Shown: positions 36,842 to 50,508, counted from the stretch's first letter. The stretch is 64,000 nucleotides of DNA from Prunella strophiata (GCA_036583965.1 JAZBQD010000015.1:88461809-88525808), one strand, 5' to 3'. The notes: generated from the sequence alone by a model not told the origin. Numbers and translations are program-made.

Positions 36842-39800
36842 TCAAAGTACATTGTATAACAACAGGACATTGATATGGATTACTGGAATATCTCTGCTCC
36901 TTGTAACAAAAAAAATTATCCATCTGACACTCTGTAATGTTTTCCATTGCCGCCATATAAATACATGCAGTAGAGAAACAATATTTTGTGCTGTCCCACT
37001 CCAGGAAACTCCAGTCAGGCTAAAATGGCCACTAAATCCAGACTTGAGAGCCACGGGCAGGTCTGTGCAGGCAGCCCACAGTACAGCCACAGTGCAAAAG
37101 AGAGGTATTAGAAGCCTCACAAAACAAACCAGGTCATCCAGGTAACTGCATGGTTCTGCCAAGAAAACTGCTTCAGAATTGGAGGCTGCTCCCAGCCCGG
37201 ATATGCCAGTCAAGGTCGCATCTCATCTTTTCCCTCCTTATGTAAGCGGATAAACCCTGCCAGAATAGCTCTGCTGGCCTGAGCTGGAGTGATTTGATGT
37301 GGGAGCCTGTCAGAACTGCCACTGAAAGGATGAACAAGGACGTAATCTCTGGCAGTCAGCACTGAAATCTGCCTTTGCTATGGCCAAATTCAGTGCTGCC
37401 AATTCTTCTTCTCAACTATGCTGGCTCTGCCTTTTGAACTACCCAAATATGAAGCCAAAAATTTCCCTGTGTATCCTGTAAACAATACAGTGAAGAAACA
37501 TTCACGTAACCATTTCCTTCCTGGTTTCTACTGACCCAAATAATGCTGTAAATGAGACTTTCGAACACGCTGTGCTCTTTGGCTGATGCCAGGGCTGTGT
37601 TGTAATCATCATTCCTGATCTGCATGGGGCAGATTCTGTGCAGCAGGTCAGAGGTTGTTGTGAATATTTGTGCTGTTCCCCCAGATACTACACATGCAAT
37701 CCTAGCTGCATTTCTCCCTTTTCCAAAGGGGTTGCATTTGAAGACCCAAAGGATCTGTTCTACCTTTAGCAAAGAACCTTTGGTTGTTCTTTGACTTTTT
37801 TATGGACTCTTTACAGAGGAAAAAATAATCACTGAAATATAACATGGAGAAGAGATAGTGCAGGTTTACAGCAATTGTCTGCAGCACATCACATCTACCC
37901 TTCCTGCTGTGCCCTCTGTATCATACAGCATGCATTTTCCCTTTTAAGGGTGGGAAATTGCACAATTGGGATACTGTCCTTCGGGGAATCATTTGGTTTA
38001 GTGGGTTAAGTGCAGCTCTGTTGCAGTTAAATTTGGATGTATTTCCAGTCTGGTGTTGTTGCACTCACTTTTGAGAGGTCTTTATAGTGTTATGGACAAG
38101 AGGTGCACTTGGTGGTCTTTCTGGGGACAGGAGGGTGCAGGGATAAGTGTGGGGGTATGGATCTCTCACCACTCCCATTAGCTATGGCCATGGGGATGCC
38201 AGCACTTGGCATTTCTCTCCTACCCCATGAGCTCTGCTTCATCCCAAGCCGACTCACCCGAAGTGGGTTAGCAGTGCCACCAGCTCACATGGCTCCCATC
38301 ATGTCAGGCACTCACTGCACTGGTTGCATCTACTCCAGACACTTTTACCTTTATCCTCCCTCTGTTTTTTGCCCATGCCTTTGAAAATACCGTATACCAA
38401 GTCAGATTTTCTGCTTAACCAGCTGCATATTATACATGTGTATTACAGTCCTCCACCCCTATAACCCAGTTTCCTGTTTTCTTCCAAGTTCACAGTCTTT
38501 GTAACTTCATTTCCTAAAGACACATAGCTCTGTCTAATCTCACCATTCTTTCTGTTGCACTCTCAGTCCTCACCCTTGGCTCCATTACTTCACAGCACTT
38601 TGTCTCCACCTAGCAATCCTTTGTCTTTTCTCATGCCATTTTTATAGCCAAGATCAGCACTTGCTTCTTCACCTGAGCTTTGTTTCTCATCTGATTCAGT
38701 GCTGCTTTTTCCTGTGTATGCATCAAAAATGAACCTTTGTATTGTGTCTGTCTCACTCTCAACATGAGACTCTGGGGTCACACAGAGCGTCTTCCTGCAT
38801 TACTCATGGCACCTATGATGTTATATAAATGATCCAAATGGGCTCTGTATCAGGTAAACTATGTCATACAGTCTGGACCATGGCCAGAGCACAGACGGAG
38901 ATTTCTATTCATGGCACCAATCCTCTGCTTGTTCCCCTGTTCTTAGCATATTCTTTATCTGAGAGTCCAATTCCTGTATATTTTCCACTGTGACTCAAAA
39001 GACAGAGGGATTTTCATTTTCTTCCCTTTTCTCAATCTTTTGTGCATCAACAAAAAAACCTTACAGGATTTACATTGCAATTAGCACTTCCTCAGATGCA
39101 CTCATCTGTCAAGAGCACTCAGCACAGAGCCAGTTTTCTGCAGGTGGGTAACTTAATACCTCCTCTTGCCACTTTTATTTATCTCAAGTTAATTGCCAGA
39201 AGTAGAAAGCTCTCAGTGTTCTGCATTGAATTAATTATCATACAAATACTTAAGATGACGGATTGTGTGTCTGTGACAGCTATCAGTAAACCAGAGATAG
39301 AGCAGGAATTCTCAGAGCAAAAACAAGAGCACTTGAAAAAACTGGTGCAGACAGGATGGAGAAAAAGACCTGAAGTTGATACACATTTGGTAGCTGTTTA
39401 GACTCCTCAGGTCCATTCTTGATGCAGTACTGTCCTTGTTTGTAGATGCAGGCATTTCTCCGTGCCCTTATTTTTATCCCTGCTGGGAACAATGGCTTAC
39501 ACATCAAATGAAGCACAAACCACCAGCACTAGCACATTTTCAGCACTCTAGTCAGTGGGGCCTGATAATAGGGCTGCAAGCTATCCCCATGACAGAGCAG
39601 AGCTTGACAGCTTTGTATGGCAACTATTTTTCAACCTACAGGTTTTTCAACCTGTTCTAGAGCAAAACAAGAATGGAAAATTTTGCTGTCTCCCAGCAAA
39701 ATATCTAATCAAAGCCATATTTCCACTATGAACGAAAACAATAGGTGGGTTCATCTTCTGCAAGGCACTGTGCAAACAAAAGCAATTCCAAGTCCACAGA

Positions 39801-41056
39801 GCCAACATTCTGAAGCCTTCACCCGACAGTCACATTGTCCTTTGAGTCAAATGGTTGGCCCTGCCTTGCATAAAGCTATAAACTCTTGTGTATTAGCAGG
39901 ATGAAGCCCAGAAAATCAGGTGCTTAATACTGATTAGCCCCCATCAGTAATTTGCTAATTCCTTACAGATGCCAGGGGCTGCACATGTTGTGGGGGAAAG
40001 CAGCAGTGCCAGAGCAGCCCCGCTGTGACGCACCAACCCACCGGGCTGTGCACAAGAGGAGCCTCACAGGAGGTGTTGCATCGAAGCAGGGACTGCCTTG
40101 CCTTTCTCAGCAAGCTCTTCCTAACAATGTTGCTGGTGCTTATACTGTTGTGAGAAGCCAGCTGGCTGCCATCGGAGAGCAGATGCCAAGTGGCTGTCAG
40201 ATTGTCATCTTGAGTTTTAGTATTCAACCTGTCTTTCTGTGAATTGGCTTTTGGCCTTTTTCCCCCCAGGGAAGAGTTGTTCCTCAGCCAAAACACCTCC
40301 GATTTATCCCCTGTAAAAGAAATGAAAGTATGAGTCACTATTACTTCTGGTGAAACAATTTATAAATCTGAATTCAAGTGCTCCAAATTTTTTTTCCACT
40401 TCTTTTTTTTTTCTGTAGTTATGTAACTTTTTCTCTTCCGTTCCTAAAAGAAACCTCAGGAAAACACATAACAGCCACTCCAGGCAGTTTAGTCATTCAA
40501 TCTGTCCATTATGTAATTAATTAGAAAAGCTGAGAGAAATACAGTTCTTCAGTGTCTGACCTCCTGATGGTCATATTTTAAGTTTAATAAAAGGCTGGTT
40601 GCATATCATCTTCAATACAGTACTGGTCAGGCTTGGAGAAATGTCAGCAATTTATCTAAAGAAGCAAGATAAAATGAAATAAAAACAAAATAAAAAATAC
40701 TCAAAATTAAATGGCAAAAATCCCTGGAACAATTTTTCCATAAGTAGTGGTCCAAAAGATGCAACTTCAAGTACCCTTAAAGGATTGATACTTTTATGAG
40801 AAGTGCTTCACTCTTGCTGTTTGGGAATGGAATAATTTTCAGATGTCATGGCAGGCAATTTAACTCACTGATCTTGTGGGAAAATAATACCCTTTAGAGT
40901 TCTGGAGACTGGAATGGAGAGAAGTCATTATTGCCATTGAAGCAAGAAAGGGAAGATACTCATATAAATAGAAAGGGTGTGTTTTCCATCAGAACAACCA
41001 GCTAAAAAACATGCAAAGGCCCAACAAAGAAATTGTTCCAAGGAACTTGTGCCATC
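36842..41056. other. Non-coding stretch, nothing recognised
   Basis: Unique-looking sequence. Opposite-strand ORF pairs (36842-37213 with 36852-37145; 39952-40242 with 39955-40338) are mirror shadows of stop-poor DNA and show no domains. The minus ORF 37416-37772 (118 codons) and plus ORF 39042-39401 (119 codons) are also unrecognised. Confidence 0.5.
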
Positions 41057-41160
41057 ATCCTGCAGGCAATGGTCAAATGCCTGCAGGATTTCCATTCTGC
41101 AGGCATTTGGCCATTCCATTCTGCAGGCATTTGACCATTTCCATTCCATTTGACCAATAA
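41057..41160. repeat. Compound tandem and inverted repeat locus
   Basis: Three nested structures share a TGCAGGCATTTG-type core. (1) A perfect 12-bp inverted repeat, ATCCTGCAGGCA (41057-41068) with TGCCTGCAGGAT (41078-41089), has a 9-base loop. (2) Two contiguous 24-bp direct copies, 41092-41115 and 41116-41139, differ by a single G/A. (3) A perfect 19-bp inverted pair, AATGGTCAAATGCCTGCAG (41068-41086) with its complement at 41121-41139. A partial further copy (CCATTCCATTTGACCAA) follows to about 41157. The arrangement suggests replication template switching on a hairpin plus tandem slippage. It is not a CRISPR (two spacer-less copies) and no gene adjoins it. Confidence 0.92.
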
Positions 41161-42715
41161 TATTTGTGTTAAATACCATTAATGCAGAGGATGCATATTT
41201 GTTATATTATTTCTAATTCTGCCCAAAAAGATAAAATGCTTTTTTTTGTGTGTGTCTTTTCATGTTTTGGGCATTCCCATTTAACTTCTGACAATAGAAT
41301 GCTATTTAAGTTTATCCAATGACACAAACCACTTTCTGGCTTGTTCACTGCCATACCACAGAAAATGAAAGAAGGAAAAATGTTTCATATATGCTCAGGA
41401 ACAGAAACAAGTCTTAAGCACAAGGATCAAAGCCAAGCAAAATGCACCTTGCAGTACCCAATGAAAAGATCACAAAAATGTTGAAATGTCTAATACAGAA
41501 AGACCTCTCTGGTCAGTGCTGCCAGCTCTCACAGAACTAAGTTAATAATGAGGAAATGCATTTAATTTTAGGTCTTTTCAAGAAGAAGAGGGCTGATGTC
41601 CTGACATAGCAGAAAACCTTGGGACACTGCCAGCACTTTCTGGCAGTTTCTGTGTAGTTTACATAGGGAGAAATTCTGGTTTGGGTGAAGAACTCCTGAC
41701 GTAACAGCAGTAAGAAATTAAAATGTTAAAGTAGAGACAGCAAAGGGGACCAAACCACAACACCCAATGCAGCAGCATGCTATTTCCTGAATCTCACTAA
41801 AATAGGCATTGCTTGGTACCTTTTGCATGTCCTGATGTGCCAGATCATAATTATTTTGAGGTTTCTAATTAAAAATGTTCTCTTGTTGGTGAGAGTCAAA
41901 TCCAGCACCTTTTCCTTTATGGACAAGCTTCTAGTAAGTTTGCATCTCCAGGAATTTGTACCAAGAGAGCTACTAAAGCACTTTAAACCATGGTTGAAAT
42001 TAGAGGCAATGCAGCAGTGACAGTGGAAGGCAGGTATCTAAATTATTGTGTTTCAGGGTATGAAATGCCAGACAGGAGAAAGGCCAAGCAGCAGAGGCAT
42101 ACCTCTTTCTGGTACCCTGCCAATCCTGGTTATCAGAGAACCTGAAAAGAGGATAAAAACATATTTGTGACATTTTCATTAAAATAAAAGGAACAAACCA
42201 AGCATAGACTTCTTTAAACATATTTGGCTGGTTTTGAGAACTAAATATTTTGTGTTTTTCTAATTTACTGTTTCTAATCTTCACGTGTTGTTTTTCTCCA
42301 CATTTCTCCATCTCATCTTAAAATTACTGCATTTGATGGAAAGCTTGTGTCATCTGACCAGGTTCATTGAAAATGAACATTTCTCATGAAAATTTTATTT
42401 TTGTGAAAATGTCAAATGAAAAAGGACTTTGAAAAGCAGGAATCTTAAAAAAAATAGACAGAAAAAAAAGATCTATTTTAAATAGCAAGCCTTGAAATAT
42501 CATCCATTTTTTAAAATTCAGTTTGGCCTGCAAGGAATTACACAGGACAGTTGAACAGAAGACTCTCCCTATAGCTGATCTCCAGAAGTAACAAAAATAA
42601 TGCCAATAAACAGTGAAATTGTACTCAAAAGCCCTTAAGAACCCTAAGGTTGTTTTAGTTCTGGTCTGGCCAGATTTCTGAAGACCTTGCAGAGAGGGAA
42701 AGGGAAAAGATGCTT
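41161..42715. other. Non-coding stretch, nothing recognised
   Basis: AT-rich sequence with no recognised repeat. ORFs 42000-42311 (minus) and 42384-42821 (minus, 145 codons) have no domain; the latter runs into the GC-rich block that follows. Confidence 0.5.
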
Positions 42716-43317
42716 CTGTCAGCACTGACCACATGGTCCTCCACGCACTGGAGGATTCCCCTGGGACTATGCCCAGGCTCTTCACCTCACCGGTGGCTCT
42801 GGGAGCAGGGTCTCTTGGCACACAGTTGGGGTCAGCTCAGGGACCTCTGCCAAGCACTCTGCACCCCTGCACTTGGGTGACTTTGTCCTTGACAGCTTCC
42901 CTTGCTGGGAAGCTTCCCTTCTGCCTGCCTTGGATGATATGGCCACCAACCTATTTGCTTTCCCAGGCCATGACACTTGGTCCTCTGCTCCTCCCGTGTT
43001 TCCAAAGGCATGCACCAACATTGCTTCACTTGGAGCAGCCATGTATGAGTGTGATGGCTGTGCTGGCCTGGGCACTGGTGAGAGGAATCCTGGTTCTCCC
43101 TGGATCCCCCTGGCTAGAGCTGCTCTGCCCTGGGAGGAATGGGGCAGTGCTCTGGCCTCTTTTGCCCCAGGAGTGTGTGACCATGCTGCTGACCTTGCTG
43201 TCCTTGTAGCAGGCACAGGACCTGCAAGCCCTCCCTGGCGCTCAGCAGCCCCAGACAGGAATGCCTTTAGTCATGATGACTGGACCAAAGAAACCCCTCT
43301 TGCATCCTCAAGACCCT
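42716..43317. other. GC-rich block upstream of the LTR-like sequence
   Basis: A sharp rise in GC content with few stops in any frame gives three long overlapping ORFs: 42733-43209 plus (158 codons), 42873-43346 plus (157) and 42782-43216 minus (144). Their coexistence on both strands argues for composition, not coding. None shows a domain I know, and retroviral Gag or Env signatures were not seen. It may be part of the same insertion as the LTR-like sequence (U3 or internal non-coding region) or unrelated unique DNA. Confidence 0.45.
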
Positions 43318-43500
43318 TGTTATCTCTCTGTAAGCCTGTAGGTTAGATTCGCCTCAAGCCCTTCTATTGGATCATTTCTAAAACCCCTAAATCCTATATA
43401 AACCTGTACTTCTGCCCAGCTAGGGTAGAAGAAGCTGTCACTGATCACCTTTGCAGGAGAGACAGCCGACTAACTCTGTGTCAGCTGAAGGCTGACCAGG
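43318..43500 (+). mobile_element. Possible endogenous retrovirus LTR (U3-R-U5-like)
   Basis: The segment opens with TGTTATCTCTCTGTAAGCC at 43318. An inverted CCAAT box (ATTGG, 43366-43370) lies 25 bases before TATATAAA (43395-43402), and a GA-rich stretch (TAGGGTAGAAGAAGCTGTCAC) falls where transcription would start, about 30 bases further on. The start with TG, the compact ATTGG-TATA core and the flavour of the downstream text resemble solo LTRs of songbird endogenous retroviruses. I see no AATAAA, primer-binding site, polypurine tract or target duplication, and the 3' end is a guess. Alternatives are a degraded LTR or a host TATA promoter. Confidence 0.4.
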
Positions 43501-46500
43501 TGACTGAACTTCTGGACAGCAGCACAAGCAAGCATTTGACTACTTGACACCAGAGCTCTACAGATGGGATTTTCAAACAGTCCTGAAGATTTTCCATGGG
43601 ATCTCCTGATTTGAAGATCTATCCAAAGGCAAAATCTGTGTGTATTGCTGTGTTGATTGGCACCATGGGTGGAGGATCTGACCATACATAAAATCCTTTC
43701 TGTAATTTGTGATGTGAAACAGTCCAAAGTGATAGATGAGATGTCAGTATAAACTGTTCCTGCAGATGCAGAAACAGTCACACAAGTCAGTCTTGCCATA
43801 TTATTTAGATAGTTAGGTGTTTTGCATGTAGTACAAGGGATGATGAATCCTGCCTGTGTAGGAATGGTAATATAGGAGCACTGGACAACTGGGTATGAGA
43901 ATTAACATCACAGATAACACAATTGTGAACACTATACTGTTTTCCCAGCTTTTTAAAAGGCTGGTTAAAGTGCTTTAAAGTCTGTAATTTTTGAGGCATG
44001 CACCACCTCCTACAAACTGCTGTGAAGGCTCTGGTTATTTCAGAACCCCTTTTGCCTTCTAGACCAATGTCTCAGTCTGGCTTGGATGATCTGTGCTAGG
44101 ATATACTTCACACTGTCATAGTGTTTGGAAGTCTCTTGCACACCACCAAGCCCTCCTGCCATTGTGTGGTGCCACACCACTTTGTTCCTTTTGAAAAGCT
44201 TTCCTGGCACTTTTAATAAGCTGTAGGCCTCTTGGTTTGCAAGCCAGCTTGCCACTTGTTTTCTGTTCAGGCTGGCAATTTGCCTTTTAGCAGCTTCAAA
44301 AAGGAGATTTTCACCTCTTCAATTTCCCAGGCATATAATAAAGTCTTTTAACAGAAATAGTGGTGTAGACATGTCTACTGTCACAATGCCACTACACACA
44401 TGTAAGAAATAAAACACTGGGCTAATTAATGTTACTTTTTGTTGAAAGCTGTCTTCTGTGACAGTCCTCCTTCCCTGAACTGCTGTAGGCCTGGAAAGAC
44501 CAGGGCACCCTTTTGCCTCCTGTCTCCTCAGTCTGTTGCCAAAGCTTTTTCAAACTTTCTATATGGTCATTGACTTACAGATGAGAAAATAGATACAGCA
44601 CCAGCCTACACCCCATAATGTGTTGCTGTGATCCCTCAGAGCGCTGAGTGAAAGTGTCTGTCCCCATGTATGCTGCAGTCAGGGCTTCCTGCTGCATAAA
44701 ATATATACCTTCATAAAATAAAAATACTTTCAATATATGGAAATACAAAGTCTTGTGTCCAGCAAAGCATTTGGGGTCCTGACTCCTACTGTAGGGTTTT
44801 AGCTCCCTCATAGAGTCCCAGCCTCACACCAATGCCAGCAGTTATTTCATTGAAAACTAATGACCTAAAATCTTTACTAGATTTGGCCTACTGCTCCTGT
44901 TGGCTTCCTGCCCCATGACTATAGTTTCCAATCAGTTCTAATTTAAATGACTTTTTATTATCTTCATGGTAATCATAAACTTACAATTAAATGCAGCATG
45001 TAGTTTCCAAAAAAGAAGAACAAAATATTTCCCAGTAATGCCTACTTGGGGACTACGAGAACAACCTAAAAATATTCAGAGCATGTAAAAACACAAAACT
45101 GTAAAAGATTTATTTTTAAAGTAAAATTAATTGGATGAAGTTGAGCAATACAAAATGTAAGTCAGACAGTATCAGGAGGGATGTCCTGGCACTCTATTAA
45201 ACTGCAAAACAACCTCCTGATAGAAGGAGTTGGAAGCATCATTAGTCCCATTCATTTAGAGCAAGACAAGGCAAACCAATGAATGGAGCAATGATCTTTC
45301 TGGCTATAGAGCACCACAAGCACTTGATGAAATACTCTTGTATTGGCATTTCAGCTGAACATGTGGAACTGGTGTAGTGGTCTGTTCTTCACCCATAGCA
45401 CACATGCCCATTATACTCCCATTTGGAAAGGAGCAGGCTGCATTACCTGCAGCCAGAGCAGGAGGAACTGCAAATGCAAGTCTTGCTTTATGCAGAACAA
45501 CAGAGCAGCCATGAGGAGCACTTCCAAGGGTTTGGCAGCCACAAAGTCCTCTTTCCCCATAGGTGTCTGCCAATCTTCCTGGGAAAGACAGATTCAGAGG
45601 ATATCAAGCAGAGACACCAGCTGTTAGGTAAGATGATATATCTGATGCTTCTGAATTTTCAATAGAAAATAAATTTCTGTGTTGCTCCAGAGCCCTGTCA
45701 AGTCACTTCAGGTGACTGAAGCGATGAAGTTTCCATGGTTTCTCCATAGATGGTCTACTCCATAGATTCCCTGTAAAGAATTGATCCTAATACTGATCCC
45801 CAGTTCTCCTTTGCTCAGATTTACCACTCAACACCCAATTAACATTCTTGATGTGACATGGTTGTCTGATTGCCATCGCTGTTATGTAATTGGAGTTACT
45901 TAAACAACTGATGCCAAGTGGATAAGGACATCCCATTATCCCACTTATAGGCATCTCCTGAAGCATTGTTATCAGGCCCCTCCCAGAATGACTGTAGGCA
46001 GGAACTACCATGAAGATTTTATGAGAACATCTCTCTGGCTGCCACTTCAGCAGCACCTAGGATGCAGATGCATTTAAATGTCTGCTCCGTGCTCTCAAAG
46101 TGACAAAGGTGACAAAGACATATGAGAGAGATAGCAGGCAATTAAAATTCAGTTTATAAGTGGGAACACTGGTTTGGCTACATAGATCACTTCAGAAAGA
46201 AAGTTATTTTTCAAGGGAACAGCAACACTGTATAGTTAAGCAAACCATAAACTCTGGGGTTACCTTGAGAAGACAGATTGCTGAAATCAGTGTTTTTCAA
46301 CATTAACCTTTTCCTTCTGGAAAGGTCAGTTCATGCCTCTATTCCACTGAACATCAGAACTTAAGTGCTATAATTAATGCATCTTAGGAGCAACCATCCC
46401 AAGAGGGGGCCCTGTCAAAGCTGTAACAGCATAAAACAAGGGGATTTGTGTGTTTCTTCAGTCTGCCACACGTGGCTTTTACAGTCACTAGTATAATGCT

Positions 46501-49500
46501 CTTTTGGAAATCTCTTAGTGATAGCACACTTAATTTGTTCTGCATTTAGGTTACCACTTTACAACAACTAATAGGGGGGGAAAAGGGCTTTGTTTTTTTT
46601 AGCTACAGAAGTAACCAGAGATATTATAGTACTGCAGAGCAGCTCACACAGCATCTCCACACCTTAACCTTACAGCAGCATCCTAGATTTGTGAAGATTA
46701 AGTGATGGCAGATTGGAGGCTCTTATTTCAAGATTTTTGCTGAAGTTTGGAAACCTTTGCAACCTTGGATAAGTATTTCCTTATACAAATGGTTTATTAG
46801 GCAAATAATCCCTCATTTCCTCATCTAGGAATGATTTTATTTACTGTCATTAGGTTATTGCTCCTACTAACAGAATTAAAATGCATCAAACATCCTTCAG
46901 GTTTGTCAGCAATGACCTATTTGCAAATTGGGCTCTATGGCCATTATGTTCTTGCACACATAAGAGGTGACTCTTTTAAAATGCAGCCTTAGATGATGAT
47001 ATTGGGAAACTGCTCACCCTACTATAAAATATACATGTAAAATGTGTAAAGAGTCTGTCAGAGAAATGTTTCCCTATAAAGTGTAGCTTAATCTTACAAG
47101 TACTAGGTGTACTAGTCACTGAAATTGTAGGTTTTGAGTTTCCAAGCTTTCAGCCTATTGCACCCCCATTGGACTTTTATGTCTTTCTAACCCAAGCCCT
47201 CACTCAGAGACACAAGGCAGCACAAAAAGTGAAAACAGCACAAGATGTCCAGGCTCAGCAGCACACTGATAGAATCACTGTGCCATCCTCCCCTCTGCTG
47301 TGACAGGTGCTTTTACTCTGTTCCCTGAAATATTCTGGATAAATCCATGAGATTTGTTGATGCTGAATGTATTTTTTTGACTCACTTAAAAGGTTAAACT
47401 TTTTGAGGTAATAGAAAAGAAAACCAAACAAACCTTTCAACAAGCACGTATTAAGCTTTGTTACTCTGGGCTAGGGTAAACTTTGAAAAACATGCTTAAG
47501 AAAACAGAATACTTCTAATATGCCACACATCTCCTAGATTCTGTAAGGTCCATGTAAATATCAACTTTTCCAACAATTATCAGGAGCCACTAAGTGATAA
47601 AGAGAGAAGGGCATTTCTAAAAACAGCAAGACTGCATAACAAAGTTCCTGTTATCTATCACATTTGAAATTACAGCAATATCTTCCTTTTGATATTACTT
47701 GTTTAAGAAAAGGCCTTCTCACCAGAGGAAAGCCCAGGCAGATGTAAACTAAATCCCCAGTTGTTTCAGAACAAGTTAAGTTTTCACTTGTTCCAAGAAG
47801 TTAAAAAAAACGTAAACTAAGAGGAAAATCATATTCTTCTTTCTTGAATCTAGCTTCCATTATCACACAGATCAAATTCTTAAGATATTTTAAAGTCAGA
47901 ATACTTATGAAGATACAATCAAGGCTCTGTCTGAAACTTGGAGGCAAAATTACTGCAAAGTTATTTAGGGGAAATGGAAGAAAAATCTATAAAAAAGACA
48001 CAAAATGAGTCAGAGGGCAGAAAGATGATGGACCATGTTTGTTTAAAAATATGCCAACTGTACACAAGGAAAAATGTGCTGTGAAAAAAATTGTACATAC
48101 ATCAGTTGGCAAGAGTTTAATAATTTTCAGTTCTCACTGGACAAGTAAGCTAAATAATTCAAGGCACTTTCACAGCTATTGAACTTAATTTATGAGCCTA
48201 GATTGCTGATTTTCCGTATGGTTCAGGGAAATCTGCACCAGTCCATATCATTATCACCTTCAATTCTAACTCTCTTACAGTTACAGCAGTTTGGGAATGT
48301 TCAGTGTGAAAATTAAGTGCTTTACAAAAGCAGAGCTGGTGAGATTCTGGCTTTACACGTGATTCTTCACTCTTCAGTCATTGCTGCCTTTGTTTCTAAT
48401 TATCTCACATTACAGAACAAGAGAAGGAATCCAAAGGCAAGTGGAAATCCACTGATTCTGAGTGCTGTAAAGACAGCTAGAGACAGTCTCTGTCCCAAAC
48501 AGCAGGAGAAACAGCAGCAAGCTTCTAAAAGGTAAGAAAATAGCAACCATTTGAGAATATTTTGCAGGGCTGGATTGTTGAAGGATTATGTATTCTATCT
48601 ACTGGGGCTGCCTCATTTTCAATTAATATAGTTACATTAAAATGAGACCTAGAATCACCACATTTGGAATAATGCAGAGCAAAATCATGGGGGGTGTGTG
48701 GGGAGTAAGACAACAAAGCAACTGCTTACAATCAGCACATAAGCATGGGAAGATAAGAACAAAATACTAGGGGATGCTTATCAAAGATCTATAAATATAA
48801 CCAAGAGAAAAGAAAACTCATGGGGCCATAGCTTGAATCTATAAATACCTTCAAAATATAAATATAAATGAAGGAAGGGAATTACTCAATCTCAGCAGAT
48901 GCTGAGACACAGAAGCAGGCTAAGGAGGAAGGAGTTGAAACTAAGCTCAGAGCACATTTCTGAATGCTAAAAGCAGTTGGAGCCTGAAAGGCTATCAAAG
49001 AGGGTAGCATCCTGCTAATACACAAAGATGTATTCAGAGAGGCATTAGTGGGACGAAATGCAGATAGGGTGCAATCTTGCAAAGAGCAGAAAGACAAGCT
49101 GGCTGCACAAACAACCTTTCTAGCTCCCACATCTGTCTGGTGTCAGGAACAGCCTGAATGGATTCTCAACCCTTGGGACAGGTGTTTACAGCACTCAGGC
49201 TCCTGCAACGTGACAGTAAAGTAGTAGCTGGAGAGCAAATAACCTCAGTGGTAACAAAATAGGCACAAAGACCTTTTGGAAGTCAAAAGACAACAGAATC
49301 CAAATTGACTTGAGGAACTTAAGAGAGTTTTGAGGTCAACTTCCCCCCAGAGCATTAAGGCTTTTCTTCTTTTTCTTTTGTTGAGGAGAAGCTTGCAAAG
49401 TACTGACATGGCCCACAGCCATTCTCACATGGAGATGCTGTCCTTGAAAACCTTGGCTCCTAGGACACATAGACAAAAATGGAAAATTGCATGCAGCGGG

Positions 49501-50469
49501 ACTGTCAGTCCCCCACGCCTGCCCACAGATTAGCCTGAAGGCAGTTTGTTTTGTGCACATTACTCAGGATAGGGCAGTTTGGGAATCCCAATGTAGCATT
49601 TGGTTGAGTGGGAACAGTGTGAGTACCCTGTGGGTTTCTGTCAATCTTTGCTGGTATTGACAGGTTACAGAAGGGTGAGAAGGAAGTTCAGACTTTGGCC
49701 TTGTTGAGATAAACCTGCACACAAGAGCACTGTTAATGCCATGTTAGGAAATCACATGCTTGTGGTGCTCCATGGTATTTCAGCCCCATTTATGTAAATT
49801 TTAATGTCTTCTTTAAGCACAGGGCCTATTATTACACCTGAAAAAAACAAGCATGTCTATACTGCTATAGGACCACTAATTTATTCAATTTCTTGTGATT
49901 TTTCAAGCAACTAGCAACTGCAACATTGCAGAAAGAATTGTCACATATAACACATTTGATTGTCTTGGCTACTGAATCCTGGCTACTGACACTATTTTAG
50001 ATGTGTTACTGATTAAACAATGTTTTTGTAGTGCAAAATGTCAGGCTTGATAGAGAGCAATATAGCAGCTCCTCCGAGACCTGACAATTCCTAAGCACCT
50101 CAGCTTCCAGCATCTTCAATGATTTCCTGAAGACCAAGTCTCTTTAAAGGCTTTGGATCCTTTAAAGCTCAACTAACTATAAACAGCATAGAAGAAGGAA
50201 TAATTCTCCCAGTTAAGCCTCCCACAGAGACTGTTCTCTGTGCCAGTGTACAGATGAATAGGCTTTGAATGCTAATTGTAACACTGTGTGTACTCTTCCT
50301 GAGCTAATCAGCTCACAGGGTACAGACAAGCAACTTTTATTATCAATTCCATTCCAGCACACAAACCCTCCTGAAATGCTTTTCCAATAGCTAATTTAGA
50401 GACCTCCTGTTGGCTTAGTTCAGGCTGTGGAAGGTTTGTAAACAAGCTGTGGTATTCAAGAGGAATTTG
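43501..50469. other. Non-coding stretch, nothing recognised
   Basis: Seven kilobases of AT-rich, repeat-poor sequence. ORFs at 43470-43799 (minus), 45304-45573 (minus) with 45343-45627 (plus), 48317-48535 and 49336-49560 are under 110 codons and featureless. A G-run next to an A-run lies at 46574-46584. No RNA gene or known repeat recognised. Confidence 0.5.
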
Positions 50470-50508
50470 CTCTCTCTCACTGTCTCTCTTGCTTTCTCTC
50501 TCTTGCTT
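50470..50508. repeat. CT-rich pyrimidine tract
   Basis: Almost uninterrupted pyrimidines (CTCTCTCTCACTGTCTCTCT then TGCTTTCTCTCTCTTGC). This is a degenerate (CT)n simple repeat. No AG acceptor or exon follows that I can support. Confidence 0.85.

Noticed and set aside
41057..41160. CRISPR-like array
   Set aside because: The repeats are contiguous without spacers, only two full copies exist, and the surrounding DNA is vertebrate with CR1 elements.
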